A stretch of DNA of 64,000 bases, from the NCBI RefSeq assembly GCF_022809775.1, contig NZ_CP094380.1:1723001-1787000 (forward strand). Direction: 5' to 3'. Shown piece by piece: positions 15,117 to 22,961 of the stretch. The notes below the pieces were generated by a model. It was given only the letters and a program-made list of their open reading frames with translations. It had not been told where the DNA came from and searched no databases. The translations under genes and the position numbers were made by a program. This stretch comes from Pseudodesulfovibrio tunisiensis (GTDB lineage Bacteria; Desulfobacterota; Desulfovibrionia; Desulfovibrionales; Desulfovibrionaceae). How positions within the stretch are numbered: position 1 is the stretch's first letter; every line of letters begins with the position of its first letter.

Positions 15117-16010
15117 TTACTTGGATGCGGATGCACACTGCTCGGACAGTTCCTCGATCCTGGCCCATGCCGAACGCAGGGTGTCGGTGAACGGGGAATC
15201 CGGCATTTCGGTCACGACCTTGCGTTCGACCATGGCCTCCACCACGATGGAGTCATGGGGCAGCTTGGCCACGACCTCGTAATTCCGCTCCGAACAGTAC
15301 GCCTCGATGCGCTCGGTCTGTTCGGGGTTCAGGTCGAACTTGTTGACCAGAACCGTGGGCCTGATGCGGAAGTGCTCGCACAGGTCGGCCACACGCTCCA
15401 GATCATGCTGGCCGGACAGGGTCGGTTCCGTGACGATCACGGCCAGATCCGTGCCGGACAGGGAACTGATCACCGGGCAGCCGATGCCGGGCGCGCCGTC
15501 GCAGAGCACGGTGCCCAGGCCCTTTTCCTTGGCCACTTCGCGCGCATGCTGCTTGAGCAGCGATACGAGGCGGCCGGAATTCTCCTCGCCCGGAAAAAGC
15601 CGGGCATGCACCATGGGGCCGAACCGGGTTTCCCCGATTCCCCAGGTACCGCAATGCTTTGCCGGGAACTTCACTGCCTGTGCCGGGCAGAACGTGACGC
15701 ACACGTTGCACCCTTCGCAGCGCAGGGGGTCGACCTCGTACAGGCCGTCCCCGGTTTCCCGGACCGCGTCGAACCGGCACATCTCGGCACACGTGCCGCA
15801 CCCGGTGCATAGGTCCGGGTCGATCACTGCCTCGTTGCCGGACACGAAGTCCTCTTTCTTATGGTCTTCGGGCGAAAGCAGGATATGCAGGTCCGGTGCA
15901 TCCACGTCCAGGTCGCACAGTACCTTGTCCGTGGCCAGATGCGCGAACGCGCCGGTCAACGAAGTCTTTCCCGTTCCGCCCTTGCCGCTGATTACAAGAA
16001 TCTCACGCAT
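15117..16010 (-). CDS. ParA/MinD-type ATPase with inserted 2x[4Fe-4S] ferredoxin domain
   Basis: This 297-residue protein has the deviant Walker A GKGGTGKT at the N-terminus and DLDVDAPDLH. A ferredoxin insertion carries CTGCGTCAEMC and CEGCNVCVTFC (residues about 68-110). LCDGAPGIGCPV and TEPTLSGQHDLERV follow. It is one of a pair of such ATPases found in Desulfovibrio ORP operons. It overlaps its partner gene by 8 nt, so a heterodimer is likely. The role is inferred to be ATP-driven handling of metal clusters or positioning of the ORP complex. Confidence 0.92.
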   Translation of the reverse strand: MREILVISGKGGTGKTSLTGAFAHLATDKVLCDLDVDAPDLHILLSPEDHKKEDFVSGNEAVIDPDLCTGCGTCAEMCRFDAVRETGDGLYEVDPLRCEGCNVCVTFCPAQAVKFPAKHCGTWGIGETRFGPMVHARLFPGEENSGRLVSLLKQHAREVAKEKGLGTVLCDGAPGIGCPVISSLSGTDLAVIVTEPTLSGQHDLERVADLCEHFRIRPTVLVNKFDLNPEQTERIEAYCSERNYEVVAKLPHDSIVVEAMVERKVVTEMPDSPFTDTLRSAWARIEELSEQCASASK

Positions 16011-16860
16011 GGGCAGCCTCCCTCCGAATGGCGTCCCGCAAGGACTCGAATACGCGTTTCAGGTCGTCGCTCACCTCTGCGACAACCTGTCCCTTGGAAT
16101 ACCCTTCGGCCACAGCGCGATCAAAGGGGATTTCCGCAAGGATGGGCAGGCCCTTCTCCGCACAGAAGTCCTGTACGCTCCGGTCGCCGATTCCGGCCCG
16201 GTTCACCACCACGCCCATGGGCTTGCCAAGAGGCGTGAACGCTTCCCAGGCCAGCTTGAAGTCGTGGAAGCCGAACGGAGTGGGTTCGGTGACCAACACT
16301 ATGAAATCACTGTCGATGACCGATGCGACGGCAGGACAGCTCACCCCCGGGGGCGAATCGATGATCGCGTCGCGCCCGGTTTCCCCGATCACCTGATCGA
16401 GGCGTTTCTTGACATGGCGCATGAGCGGCGGACTCATGGCCTCGCCGATGCGGAGTCGCCCCATGAGATAGGGTTTGTCTCCGGACTTCCCCTCTTCAAG
16501 GGTGCCCAGAGGCCGTGCGCCCGGGGTCAGTGCATCCTCCGGACAGATGGCCAGACAGCCGCCACACCCGTGACACATCTCCTCGAACACGAGCAGGGTC
16601 TCGGCCATCACGGTGATGGCCTTGAAGCTGCACAGGTCCGCGCATTTGCGGCAATGAGTGCATTTGGCATCGTCGGCCTTGGGAATCTCCATGTCCACAG
16701 TGGACACCTTGTCGATTTCCGGGCGCAGGAAAAGATGCAGATTCGGTTCTTCCACATCGAGATCCACGGCAGCCACGGGCTTGTCCCAGACAGAGACGAG
16801 CGAAGAGGTTACCGTGGTCTTGCCGGTGCCGCCTTTTCCGCTGGCAACGGAAATGATCAT
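16003..16860 (-). CDS. ParA/MinD-type ATPase with inserted ferredoxin domain (second copy)
   Basis: This 285-residue protein parallels the previous gene: GKGGTGKTT, DLDVEEPNLHLF, two 4Fe-4S motifs (CTHCRKCADLC and CHGCGGCLAIC), DSPPGVSCPAVASV and TEPTPFGFHDFKLA. The start is the ATG at 16860, which gives MIISVASGKGG. Sequence divergence between the pair suggests distinct partners in one complex. Confidence 0.92.
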   Translation of the reverse strand: MIISVASGKGGTGKTTVTSSLVSVWDKPVAAVDLDVEEPNLHLFLRPEIDKVSTVDMEIPKADDAKCTHCRKCADLCSFKAITVMAETLLVFEEMCHGCGGCLAICPEDALTPGARPLGTLEEGKSGDKPYLMGRLRIGEAMSPPLMRHVKKRLDQVIGETGRDAIIDSPPGVSCPAVASVIDSDFIVLVTEPTPFGFHDFKLAWEAFTPLGKPMGVVVNRAGIGDRSVQDFCAEKGLPILAEIPFDRAVAEGYSKGQVVAEVSDDLKRVFESLRDAIRREAAHA

Positions 16861-16870
16861 GATCCGCCCT

Positions 16871-17584
16871 CTACTTGTTGGGAGCGTCGGCGACCGTGAC
16901 TTCGCCGGCCTTGAACTTTTCGACAGCCTCGGCAACAGTCATGCCATCGAGGTCCTGCCCCACCTTGATGCCCACGGCCTTGAGCGCATCGAACGCCTTG
17001 GGGCCGACGTAGCCGGTCAGCACGATCTGCGCACCGGACTGGGCCACGCGCTCGGCAGCCTGAATCCCGGCGCCCTGAGCCATGGTCTGGGACGCGCCGT
17101 TGTCCACGTATTCGAATTCCATGGTGTCCACGTCCACCACGACGAATCCCCCGGCGCGTCCGAAACGGGGATCGATCATGTCCTGCAGAGTGGGTCCTTC
17201 ACTGGTCACGGCGACTTTGGTCATTGAAGACTCCTTTATTGGTCCGCGCGCTGGGCGCGGTTCTTCTGATTCGGATTCGGCCGACGACCGGCCTTCGATC
17301 TCATAGTTCCCGCCCTCGATGCGCAACGCCTGCCCCTTGACCAGGGCCTCGGCGGTTACCCGTCTGGCCTCGGCCAGAATCCGGCCGAAAGTATGACGGG
17401 ACACGTTCATGCGCTCCGCGCCCTCTTCCATGGTCAGACCTTCGAAATCCGCCAACCGCAGGGCTTCCAGCCCCTCCACGGCAAGATAGATGTCGGTCAG
17501 ATCCATGAGGGGAATCCCTCTGGGCTTGAAGTAGGTTGCCTTGGGTGCTTCCTCCACCCGGCGGCACTTGCGCGGTCTGGGCAT
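16871..17584 (-). CDS. DUF134 DNA-binding domain fused in frame to a NifX-type domain, with internal start
   Basis: The 237-residue frame begins with a DUF134 regulator (MPRPRKCRRVEEAPKATYFKPRG, helix-turn-helix EEGAERMNVSRHTFGRILAEAR) and ends with a 117-residue NifX/ORP-type domain (DPRFGRAGGFVVVDVDTMEFEYV). At the joint is a strong AAGGAG 7 nt before an in-frame ATG at 17224 (MTKVAVTSEG). The locus may therefore make both the fusion and the free NifX domain, or the frame may simply lack a stop between two ancestral genes. A palindrome overlapping the promoter suggests autoregulation. Confidence 0.88.
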   Translation of the reverse strand: MPRPRKCRRVEEAPKATYFKPRGIPLMDLTDIYLAVEGLEALRLADFEGLTMEEGAERMNVSRHTFGRILAEARRVTAEALVKGQALRIEGGNYEIEGRSSAESESEEPRPARGPIKESSMTKVAVTSEGPTLQDMIDPRFGRAGGFVVVDVDTMEFEYVDNGASQTMAQGAGIQAAERVAQSGAQIVLTGYVGPKAFDALKAVGIKVGQDLDGMTVAEAVEKFKAGEVTVADAPNK

Positions 17585-17603
17585 TCAGAACTCCGTTGAC
17601 GTT

Positions 17604-17619
17604 TTGCTCAAATGAGCAA
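17604..17619. promoter_or_regulatory. Palindromic operator overlapping the promoter of the DUF134-NifX gene
   Basis: TTGCTCA-AA-TGAGCAA is a perfect inverted repeat. It overlaps the -10 and start region of the promoter just upstream of the gene at 17584. DUF134 proteins carry a helix-turn-helix, so a site for either DUF134 protein here is the simplest guess. Confidence 0.5.
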
Positions 17620-17645
17620 TTACGCCCGGGCACCCCGGCTGTCAA
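17617..17645 (-). promoter_or_regulatory. Promoter of the DUF134-NifX / ORP-type operon
   Basis: On the minus strand a perfect TTGACA (17640-17645) stands 17 bp from TAATTG (17617-17622). A further palindrome, GTTTTCA-ACA-TGAAAAC at 17673-17689, lies upstream. An inverted pair CCGGGCACCCC / GGGGTGCCCGG flanks this segment (about 17627-17637 and 17691-17702). Confidence 0.5.
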
Positions 17646-17713
17646 CGGGTTTCACCTATGAAAATGCAACTCGTTTTCAACATGAAAACAGGGGTGCCCG
17701 GATGCTATCCCGA

Positions 17714-18142
17714 CTACCTGTCAAAGCGGCAGGAACCATCACGGCGACGGCGCTGGATTCCGCCTCCGCCCTGCCCCATGCCACGGCCGGAACCCTGTCC
17801 CATGCCCTGATTGTCGACAGGAGCGACGTCAATGGCCGGAGCCTGACTTCCATAGCCGTATCCGGCCTGCATGGCCCGGCCACGGCCCATGCCCTGACCA
17901 TTGCCCATTCCGGCTCCCATGCCACGGCCCATGCCCTGACCATTGCCCATTCCGGCTCCCATGCCACGGCCCATGCCGTTTCCACCGCGCCCACGGCATC
18001 CCATGCCGCGTCCGCGTCCCTGACCATTGCCCATGCCCTGGCCATTGCCCATGCCCTGACCATTGCCGCGACCCTGGCCGCGTCCACGCCCCTGTCCGGA
18101 GCCGGAACCAAAACCGAACCAGTTTCCAAAACGATTAGGCAT
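17714..18142 (-). CDS. Gly/Met/Gln/Asn/Arg-rich low-complexity repeat protein
   Basis: This 142-residue protein is built of GMGNGQGMGRG-type repeats after a short start (MPNRFGNWFGFGSGSG), with one Cys and a basic end. It resembles the low-complexity proteins often found beside NifX/ORP genes (DUF5320-like). The start has GGAGG 6 nt upstream, and ATGCCTAA overlaps the stop of the DUF134 gene, so translation is coupled. A structural or metal-binding role is only a guess. Confidence 0.6.
   Translation of the reverse strand: MPNRFGNWFGFGSGSGQGRGRGQGRGNGQGMGNGQGMGNGQGRGRGMGCRGRGGNGMGRGMGAGMGNGQGMGRGMGAGMGNGQGMGRGRAMQAGYGYGSQAPAIDVAPVDNQGMGQGSGRGMGQGGGGIQRRRRDGSCRFDR
17876..17978. repeat. Tandem DNA repeat inside the Gly-rich gene
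   Basis: A unit of about 48 bp (beginning GCCACGGCCCATGCCCTGAC) occurs twice in near-identical form, with shorter degenerate units on either side to about 18070. It encodes the repeated GMGRGMGAGMGNGQ segment and could change copy number by slippage. Confidence 0.65.
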
Positions 18143-18545
18143 TGTTGCCTCCCTTGTTGCGATTACCGCCACCCCGTCCCATGCCCCGGCCACACGGACC
18201 GCGACCATGCCGACGGCAGGCGAGCGTTTCCATTTCCGGGTCATCCCCGGGCCGGTGAACCACATGGTCCCCGGTCTCGATGCGAATGGCCCACCCTTCA
18301 CTCAGGGCCTTTGCCACGGTGCGCCGGGCATCCGCCAGAATCCGGCACAATGTCGGCCGAGACACGTCCATGCGTTCCGCAGCCTCTTCCTGACTCAGCC
18401 CTTCCCCGTCCACCAGCCGAAACGCCTCCAGCCCGTCCACGGGCAGGACAACGCCGCGCAGTCCGGCAGCGGGTATTCCATGGGGCTTGAACAAATCCGC
18501 CCCGGGCATCCGCCCTATGATCCGACATTTCTTGCGTCGACCCAT
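18135..18545 (-). CDS. DUF134 family DNA-binding protein
   Basis: This 136-residue protein opens MGRRKKCRIIGRMPGADLFKPHGIP and has the helix-turn-helix SQEEAAERMDVSRPTLCRILADARR typical of DUF134. The C-terminal tail is Gly/Arg-rich (GRGPCGRGMGRGGGNRN). It is a paralogue of the DUF134 half of the gene at 16871-17584. A palindrome overlaps its own promoter, which suggests autoregulation. Confidence 0.88.
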   Translation of the reverse strand: MGRRKKCRIIGRMPGADLFKPHGIPAAGLRGVVLPVDGLEAFRLVDGEGLSQEEAAERMDVSRPTLCRILADARRTVAKALSEGWAIRIETGDHVVHRPGDDPEMETLACRRHGRGPCGRGMGRGGGNRNKGGNNA

Positions 18546-18557
18546 CCTTCACCTCTG

Positions 18558-18577
18558 TTTTGAAATTATGTTCAAAA
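18558..18577. promoter_or_regulatory. Palindromic operator upstream of the DUF134 gene
   Basis: TTTTGAA-N6-TTCAAAA is a perfect inverted repeat overlapping the -10. A second version, in opposite orientation and matching at 17 of 20 positions, lies at 18618-18637. The two copies suggest cooperative binding. Confidence 0.5.
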
Positions 18578-18602
18578 TAATCCCGTCATGCCGCACTGTC
18601 AA
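18574..18602 (-). promoter_or_regulatory. Promoter of the DUF134 / Gly-rich gene pair
   Basis: On the minus strand TTGACA (18597-18602) is followed after 17 bp by TATTTT (18574-18579). The palindrome at 18558-18577 covers the -10, as expected of a repressor site. Confidence 0.6.
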
Positions 18603-18687
18603 CAGCTCCAGCGTTTTTTTTGAGCATAATTTCATAATATTTTCATTAAACTGTTTTAATCCGGCATGTTGAGTTGTCCACAAAATA

Positions 18688-18716
18688 CAGCCGGGCAACC
18701 ATGGGCTGCCCGGCTG
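18688..18716 (-). terminator. Terminator of the glycosyltransferase gene
   Basis: AGCCGGGCA / TGCCCGGCT forms a 9-bp stem with a 9-nt loop. On the minus strand it is followed by the modest T-rich GTATTTTG. Confidence 0.65.
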
Positions 18717-18744
18717 TCACAAACGTCAATTCCAAGAAAAACAA

Positions 18745-19887
18745 CTAGATCGGCATATCGAACGATGCTGTCGCATACGAGGAAAAATCGTATTCCGTTT
18801 CCCTGTCCTCCTGCACAAGCAGGCCCAGACCGTCGCTGTCGAGCCATTCCATGAGGCCACCGTCCCGCAGCATGGGGGCGAACAGAAAGAAATCCTCCCA
18901 TGGCCCGAGCGGTCCGGCAGGTTCCAGCGGCACGGCATGCCCGAGTTCGGCCAGATCATCCCGGAATCTTGCGCCAATGGCGGGAAAGCCCCGGAACAGC
19001 TCGGCCAGCCCGGCCTTGAAGCCCTGCTCCGATGTCCGAGGCATGAGGCCGCGCCCTTCCGCATATCCGATCAGGTCCAGCACGGTATGGGCCAGATAGA
19101 GCAACTCCAGATACAGGAACAGGGGTTCCCGTGCCGTGATGGCATCCTCGAACCGATCCAGCATGGGCTTGGCCGTGGCTTCGAACAGATAGGGAATCGC
19201 CCGATCCCCGGGAAGCATCTGTTCCTTGACCGTGCGATGACACCACTTCCAGACCCGCTTGCACATGGTGGTGCGGGAAATGCGGCGAAGCTGCCATGCC
19301 CGGGCGCGGGCATCGGAGAACAGGGTCAGCCCGGCATCCGCAATGCGATTGCTCAGCACGTGATCCTGACAATTGGTTTCCAGATACTCGCCGAATCCGC
19401 CCACATTGATCCATGTTTCGCGCCGGAGCAGAAATGCGTTGCCCGGGATGAAATCCACGGGACCCACCTCATGCAGGTTGTGATTGTCCCCGAACTTCGC
19501 CAGATACCGGGACACGAGATCGTCGCCGGAACGGTATTCCAGCGCTCCGCCCACCAATCCGATTTCCGGATCGCCCAGATACTTGAGATTCAGCTCCAGC
19601 CAATCCGGCGCAACGCGGGTGTCGCAGTCCATGGAAAAAATCACGTCCCCGGACGCGGCGCTCAGGCCCGTACGCTTGGCAAAGGTGATGCCCCGGTTCG
19701 GCGAGATGCGGATCACGGTCAGATTGTCCGGGGCATCCTCCATGAAAAATGCCTGCCCGGAGCCGTCGTCCACCACCACGTACTCATCGGGTCGAACCGT
19801 CCACTCCCGGGTTCGGCGCAACAGATCCGCAGCATACTGCGCATCATTGCAAGTGTAGGTGCAAAAGGAAATCTTCGGTTTCTTCAT
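18745..19887 (-). CDS. Glycosyltransferase family 2
   Basis: This 380-residue protein has the GT-A fold signature: ISFCTYTCNDAQYAADLLRRTREW, EYVVVDDGSG, PNRGITFAKRTGLSAASGDVIFSMDCDTRVAPDW (DxD region), then FIPGNAFLLRRETWINVGGFGE. The C-terminal 150 residues are helical and of unknown role. The start at 19887 has only a weak ribosome-binding site. It is divergent from another glycosyltransferase gene, so both may act on the same surface glycan. Confidence 0.88.
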   Translation of the reverse strand: MKKPKISFCTYTCNDAQYAADLLRRTREWTVRPDEYVVVDDGSGQAFFMEDAPDNLTVIRISPNRGITFAKRTGLSAASGDVIFSMDCDTRVAPDWLELNLKYLGDPEIGLVGGALEYRSGDDLVSRYLAKFGDNHNLHEVGPVDFIPGNAFLLRRETWINVGGFGEYLETNCQDHVLSNRIADAGLTLFSDARARAWQLRRISRTTMCKRVWKWCHRTVKEQMLPGDRAIPYLFEATAKPMLDRFEDAITAREPLFLYLELLYLAHTVLDLIGYAEGRGLMPRTSEQGFKAGLAELFRGFPAIGARFRDDLAELGHAVPLEPAGPLGPWEDFFLFAPMLRDGGLMEWLDSDGLGLLVQEDRETEYDFSSYATASFDMPI

Positions 19888-19955
19888 GATGAACGCCCCA
19901 TGTTTTCGCGCCGATCCCCTTTGACTGGCGCGGACAATGACTATATGCAAAATCC

Positions 19956-20903
19956 ATGTCCAAAAAGATAGCCCTGCTCGTTCAGGGAGGAAACGGCAAA
20001 TTTCTGTCCCCGGTGCGCGACTGGTTTTCCCGCGATTGCGAGGTGCGCGAATTCGCCTCCCCGGACACCGAGACCCTGCGGGAGGCCCTGGCCTGGGCCG
20101 ACCTGACGTGGATCGAATGGGTGCAGGACCTCGCAGCCGAAGCCAGCCGCATGAAACGGCGCGGAAAGCTCGTGGCAAGGCTGCACAGCTTCGAGGCGTA
20201 CACGCCCGGTCCGACCCGTGTGCTGTGGCAAAACGTTGACGCATTGTGCGTGGTGGCCCCGCATGTCACGGAAATTCTCAAGATTCGGATGCCGGACCTT
20301 GAATCCCGCACTCGCGTGGTCGTGCTGCCCAACGGGGTGGACATGAAACGCTTCACCCTGAAAAGGGATTTCGCGCGCACCGGGAAAATCGCATTCGCGG
20401 GCCAGCTTCGCCACACCAAGAACCTGCCCCTTGTGCTGCAATGCTTTGCCTCGGCAGCCGACTCCACCCCGGACCTGACCCTGCACATTGCCGGGGAATA
20501 CGCGGGCGAACCACTGGAACGCATGGAGCTGGCCGTGTATCTGAATCACATGATTCATGTGCTGGGGTTGAACGACCGGGTCCATTTCCACGGACAGGTC
20601 GCGGACATGAACGCATGGCTGGAAGACAAGGACGCCCTGATCTCGTGCAGCATGCGCGAAAGTTTCGGGTACAACATCGCCGAGGCCATGGCCAAGGGCA
20701 TCTTCCCGGCCATTCACCACTTTCCGGGCGCAGGCGGGATATTTCCCGCGGAATGCATCTTCAACACGGTACGGGAATGCCGGAGCCTGCTTCTGGGCGA
20801 CCGCCCGATCCCGCGCAGCCTGCGCGCCTATGCCCTGTCCCGTTTCCCGCTGGAACGCCAGCAGCAGGCGCTGGCCGAGCTCGTCCACGACCTGATCGGC
20901 TGA
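19956..20903 (+). CDS. Glycosyltransferase family 4-like
   Basis: This 315-residue protein shows the GT-B pattern in its C-terminal half: VVVLPNGVDMKRF, GKIAFAGQLRHTKNLPLVLQ, RVHFHGQVADMNAWL and SMRESFGYNIAEAMAKG (the donor-binding E-x7-E). The N-terminal half is short. The upstream 68 bp hold a possible promoter (TTGACT near 19920 and TATATG near 19941). Substrates are unknown. Confidence 0.85.
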   Translation: MSKKIALLVQGGNGKFLSPVRDWFSRDCEVREFASPDTETLREALAWADLTWIEWVQDLAAEASRMKRRGKLVARLHSFEAYTPGPTRVLWQNVDALCVVAPHVTEILKIRMPDLESRTRVVVLPNGVDMKRFTLKRDFARTGKIAFAGQLRHTKNLPLVLQCFASAADSTPDLTLHIAGEYAGEPLERMELAVYLNHMIHVLGLNDRVHFHGQVADMNAWLEDKDALISCSMRESFGYNIAEAMAKGIFPAIHHFPGAGGIFPAECIFNTVRECRSLLLGDRPIPRSLRAYALSRFPLERQQQALAELVHDLIG

Positions 20904-20905
20904 CC

Positions 20906-21715
20906 CTATTCCTCGTCCGGGTCCGGAGCATCGGAATGCCGCTTGCCGCAATGGGGACAGATCAGGTCCCGCAAACGCGAAGTCTGGCCGTATTCCACGA
21001 ATCCCGCGCTGAGGATGCCTGCGGGGATGGCGAACATGCCGATGCCGAGCATGGCGATGACAGCAGCCAGCAGCCGCCCCATCAGGGTCAGGGGATAGGC
21101 ATCCCCGTATCCCACGGTGGTCAGGGTGATCACGGCCCACCACATGGCGTGGGGAATGCTCGCAAACGCGGCGGGCTGCACCGTGTGCTCGCAATAATAC
21201 ATGAGGCTGGACGCGATCACGAGCAGAATGGCGAGCATGAACCAGGCCACGGCAAGCTGTTCCTTTTTCATGCGTACCACCTGAAAGAATATACGGATGG
21301 CATCGGAATACCGCCCCAGCTTGAGCACCCGGGCCAGACGCATGAGCCGAAGCGCACGCAGGAATATCAGGTCCGCAGGCAGGAGCAGGGGCAGATAGAA
21401 CGGCAGAATGGCCAGAAGGTCCACAAGCATCAGCGGAGACAGCATGTGCCGAAGCCGCCCCTTCAGGCCGCAGTCCGAACAGACCCAGACCCGGGCCGCG
21501 TATTCCAGGGTGAATGTCATCACGCAAAACAGTTCGAACATCCGGAACCAGTGGCGACGGGAAGCCGAAATGTCCTCCACGGTTTCCAGAATCACCGCGC
21601 CCACGCTGGCCAGGATCAGGCAGATCAGGAAAAGCCGGACACGCCGGGCAGCAGGAGCACGCCCCTCCGGGTCCTCCAGAAGCAGATATACCTTGTGCTT
21701 GATCGACGAAAGCAT
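20906..21715 (-). CDS. Voltage-gated-type potassium channel with C-terminal zinc ribbon
   Basis: This 269-residue membrane protein has six hydrophobic segments, an S4-like basic helix (RALRLMRLARVLKLGR) and the pore signature TLTTVGYGD of K+-selective channels. The cytoplasmic tail ends with LICPHCGKRH, half of a metal-binding ribbon. The ATG at 21715 has GGAAGAG 6 nt upstream; longer in-frame starts at 21739 and 21772 are less supported. It converges with the glycosyltransferase gene, with only 2 bp between the stops. Confidence 0.88.
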   Translation of the reverse strand: MLSSIKHKVYLLLEDPEGRAPAARRVRLFLICLILASVGAVILETVEDISASRRHWFRMFELFCVMTFTLEYAARVWVCSDCGLKGRLRHMLSPLMLVDLLAILPFYLPLLLPADLIFLRALRLMRLARVLKLGRYSDAIRIFFQVVRMKKEQLAVAWFMLAILLVIASSLMYYCEHTVQPAAFASIPHAMWWAVITLTTVGYGDAYPLTLMGRLLAAVIAMLGIGMFAIPAGILSAGFVEYGQTSRLRDLICPHCGKRHSDAPDPDEE

Positions 21716-21828
21716 ACGCTCTTCCTTTTTTTCACGCATACCATATAATGAAGAAAAGGGCCCGGGTGTCAAACACGGTTTTCCCTTGCCAAAGCCCCAC
21801 CCTTTTGCAAAAACGCGCGGGCCGGTGT

Positions 21829-22107
21829 ATGAAAATTCCGCTGACCGGCCTCAACTTATCCGGAAAACTGCCGATGAAATTCATGGACTACATACGGAAG
21901 GAAGGGTACCGCCGCTTTCACGGAGCGGTGGATGCCTCGGTGTACGAATACTTTCAATGCAAGGACTCCACCAAGGCCGTCTGGTACTACAAGAAAGGCA
22001 GCTACCAGTGCTGCGGCTGCAGGGAGCAATGCGAAACCGACAGCCAGGAAGGGTTCCAGCTCTTCCTCGGCATGGACCTGCCATGCGACACGTCACACGA
22101 TTCCTGA
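21829..22107 (+). CDS. Small Cys-containing protein of unknown function
   Basis: From the ATG at 21829 it is 92 residues; 21874 (MKFMDYIRKEGY) is an alternative start. A central YQCCGCREQC cluster could bind a metal. The end overlaps the next gene by 25 nt in another frame. I do not recognise the family. The Cys cluster and the coupling to the exported protein downstream argue that it is real. Confidence 0.55.
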   Translation: MKIPLTGLNLSGKLPMKFMDYIRKEGYRRFHGAVDASVYEYFQCKDSTKAVWYYKKGSYQCCGCREQCETDSQEGFQLFLGMDLPCDTSHDS

Positions 22108-22649
22108 TCGCCCTGCTTCTCGCCCTGGTCATTCCGGCCGGAGCTTCTGCCACGGATTTCGAGGACATGGACATCTGTCTGGGCAGGCAGCTTCTGGCGC
22201 GCATGCTCTGCAAGGACCCCATCGAAGTCAGCTACGTGGCCCAGATTCGTCAGGACCTCTACCTGTTCAGCGTGTTCTATGCCAACCGCGAGGCGCGATT
22301 CTTCGTGGGCGTGGGCGGCAAGTACATCCGCGTGCAGGGCAAGGAATTTCAGAAGATGACCCGCACCATCCCCTACCATTTCGACGCCACGGCCAAATGC
22401 GCGGTGGTGGACTATTCCTCGCCGGACTGTCCCACGAACGAACGCATCGTGTGCTGTTCGCAGAAGACCGTGGAGGAGCAGCTCGACGACAAGTTCTGGA
22501 ACCGGCCCATACCGGAACTGCTTGAAGAGGATTTGCGCCGCGCCCTCCAGGACACGGACACCACGAAGCAGGAAGACAAGGAAAAGGCCAACCAGCAGCG
22601 GCCGCCGAGTCAGAACCCGGAACAGACGCCGGACCAGCAGGCCCAATAA
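22083..22649 (+). CDS. Exported protein of unknown function
   Basis: The 188-residue product has a signal peptide (MRHVTRFLIALLLALVIPAGASA) and a mature part with seven cysteines, including CCSQKTVEEQL, that may form disulfides. A Gln/Pro/Asp-rich disordered tail (TKQEDKEKANQQRPPSQNPE) ends it. The start overlaps the preceding gene. Its stop abuts the stop of the convergent gene at 22650. No family recognised. Confidence 0.65.
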   Translation: MRHVTRFLIALLLALVIPAGASATDFEDMDICLGRQLLARMLCKDPIEVSYVAQIRQDLYLFSVFYANREARFFVGVGGKYIRVQGKEFQKMTRTIPYHFDATAKCAVVDYSSPDCPTNERIVCCSQKTVEEQLDDKFWNRPIPELLEEDLRRALQDTDTTKQEDKEKANQQRPPSQNPEQTPDQQAQ

Positions 22650-22961
22650 TCAGATTTTCCTGAGCCAAAGCAGCAGGGCCACCACGGCCACGGCCGGATA
22701 CAGCGGCCACAGTCTGCCCGTGTACAGACAGGCCCCGAGCGCGGCCAGCACCACGGCCACATAGCCCCAGGCCTCGACCATGCGCCACAGTTCGCTGCGC
22801 GCGGCGTCGGACATGGAGCCTGACGAGAACCGTTCCAAAGGACGCGTCCCGCCGGATTCCTGCGGCGCTCCGAAGCGCCCGGACTGCAATTTGCGGCCGC
22901 ACCCCTCGCAACATCTGGCGTCATCGGGATTCTTCCTGCCGCATCCGGTACATGTGATCAT
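22650..22961 (-). CDS. Zinc-ribbon membrane protein
   Basis: This 103-residue protein begins with a double-CxxC ribbon (MITCTGCGRKNPDDARCCEGCGRKL), has a linker, and ends with two hydrophobic segments (YVAVVLAALGACLYTG, PLYPAVAVVALLLWL) and a short basic end. Proteins of this shape are common and of unknown function. The ATG at 22961 puts the ribbon at the very N-terminus. Confidence 0.7.
   Translation of the reverse strand: MITCTGCGRKNPDDARCCEGCGRKLQSGRFGAPQESGGTRPLERFSSGSMSDAARSELWRMVEAWGYVAVVLAALGACLYTGRLWPLYPAVAVVALLLWLRKI

Noticed and set aside
14712..17224. NifX-type genes as part of a nitrogenase cofactor pathway serving the 4996-8300 genes
   Set aside because: They are in a separate, oppositely transcribed operon with its own promoters and fit the Desulfovibrio ORP operon; a link to the first cluster has no support beyond proximity.
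17876..18070. Direct repeats as a CRISPR array
   Set aside because: The repeats are contiguous or degenerate, lie in a Gly-rich coding frame and have no unique spacers or cas genes.
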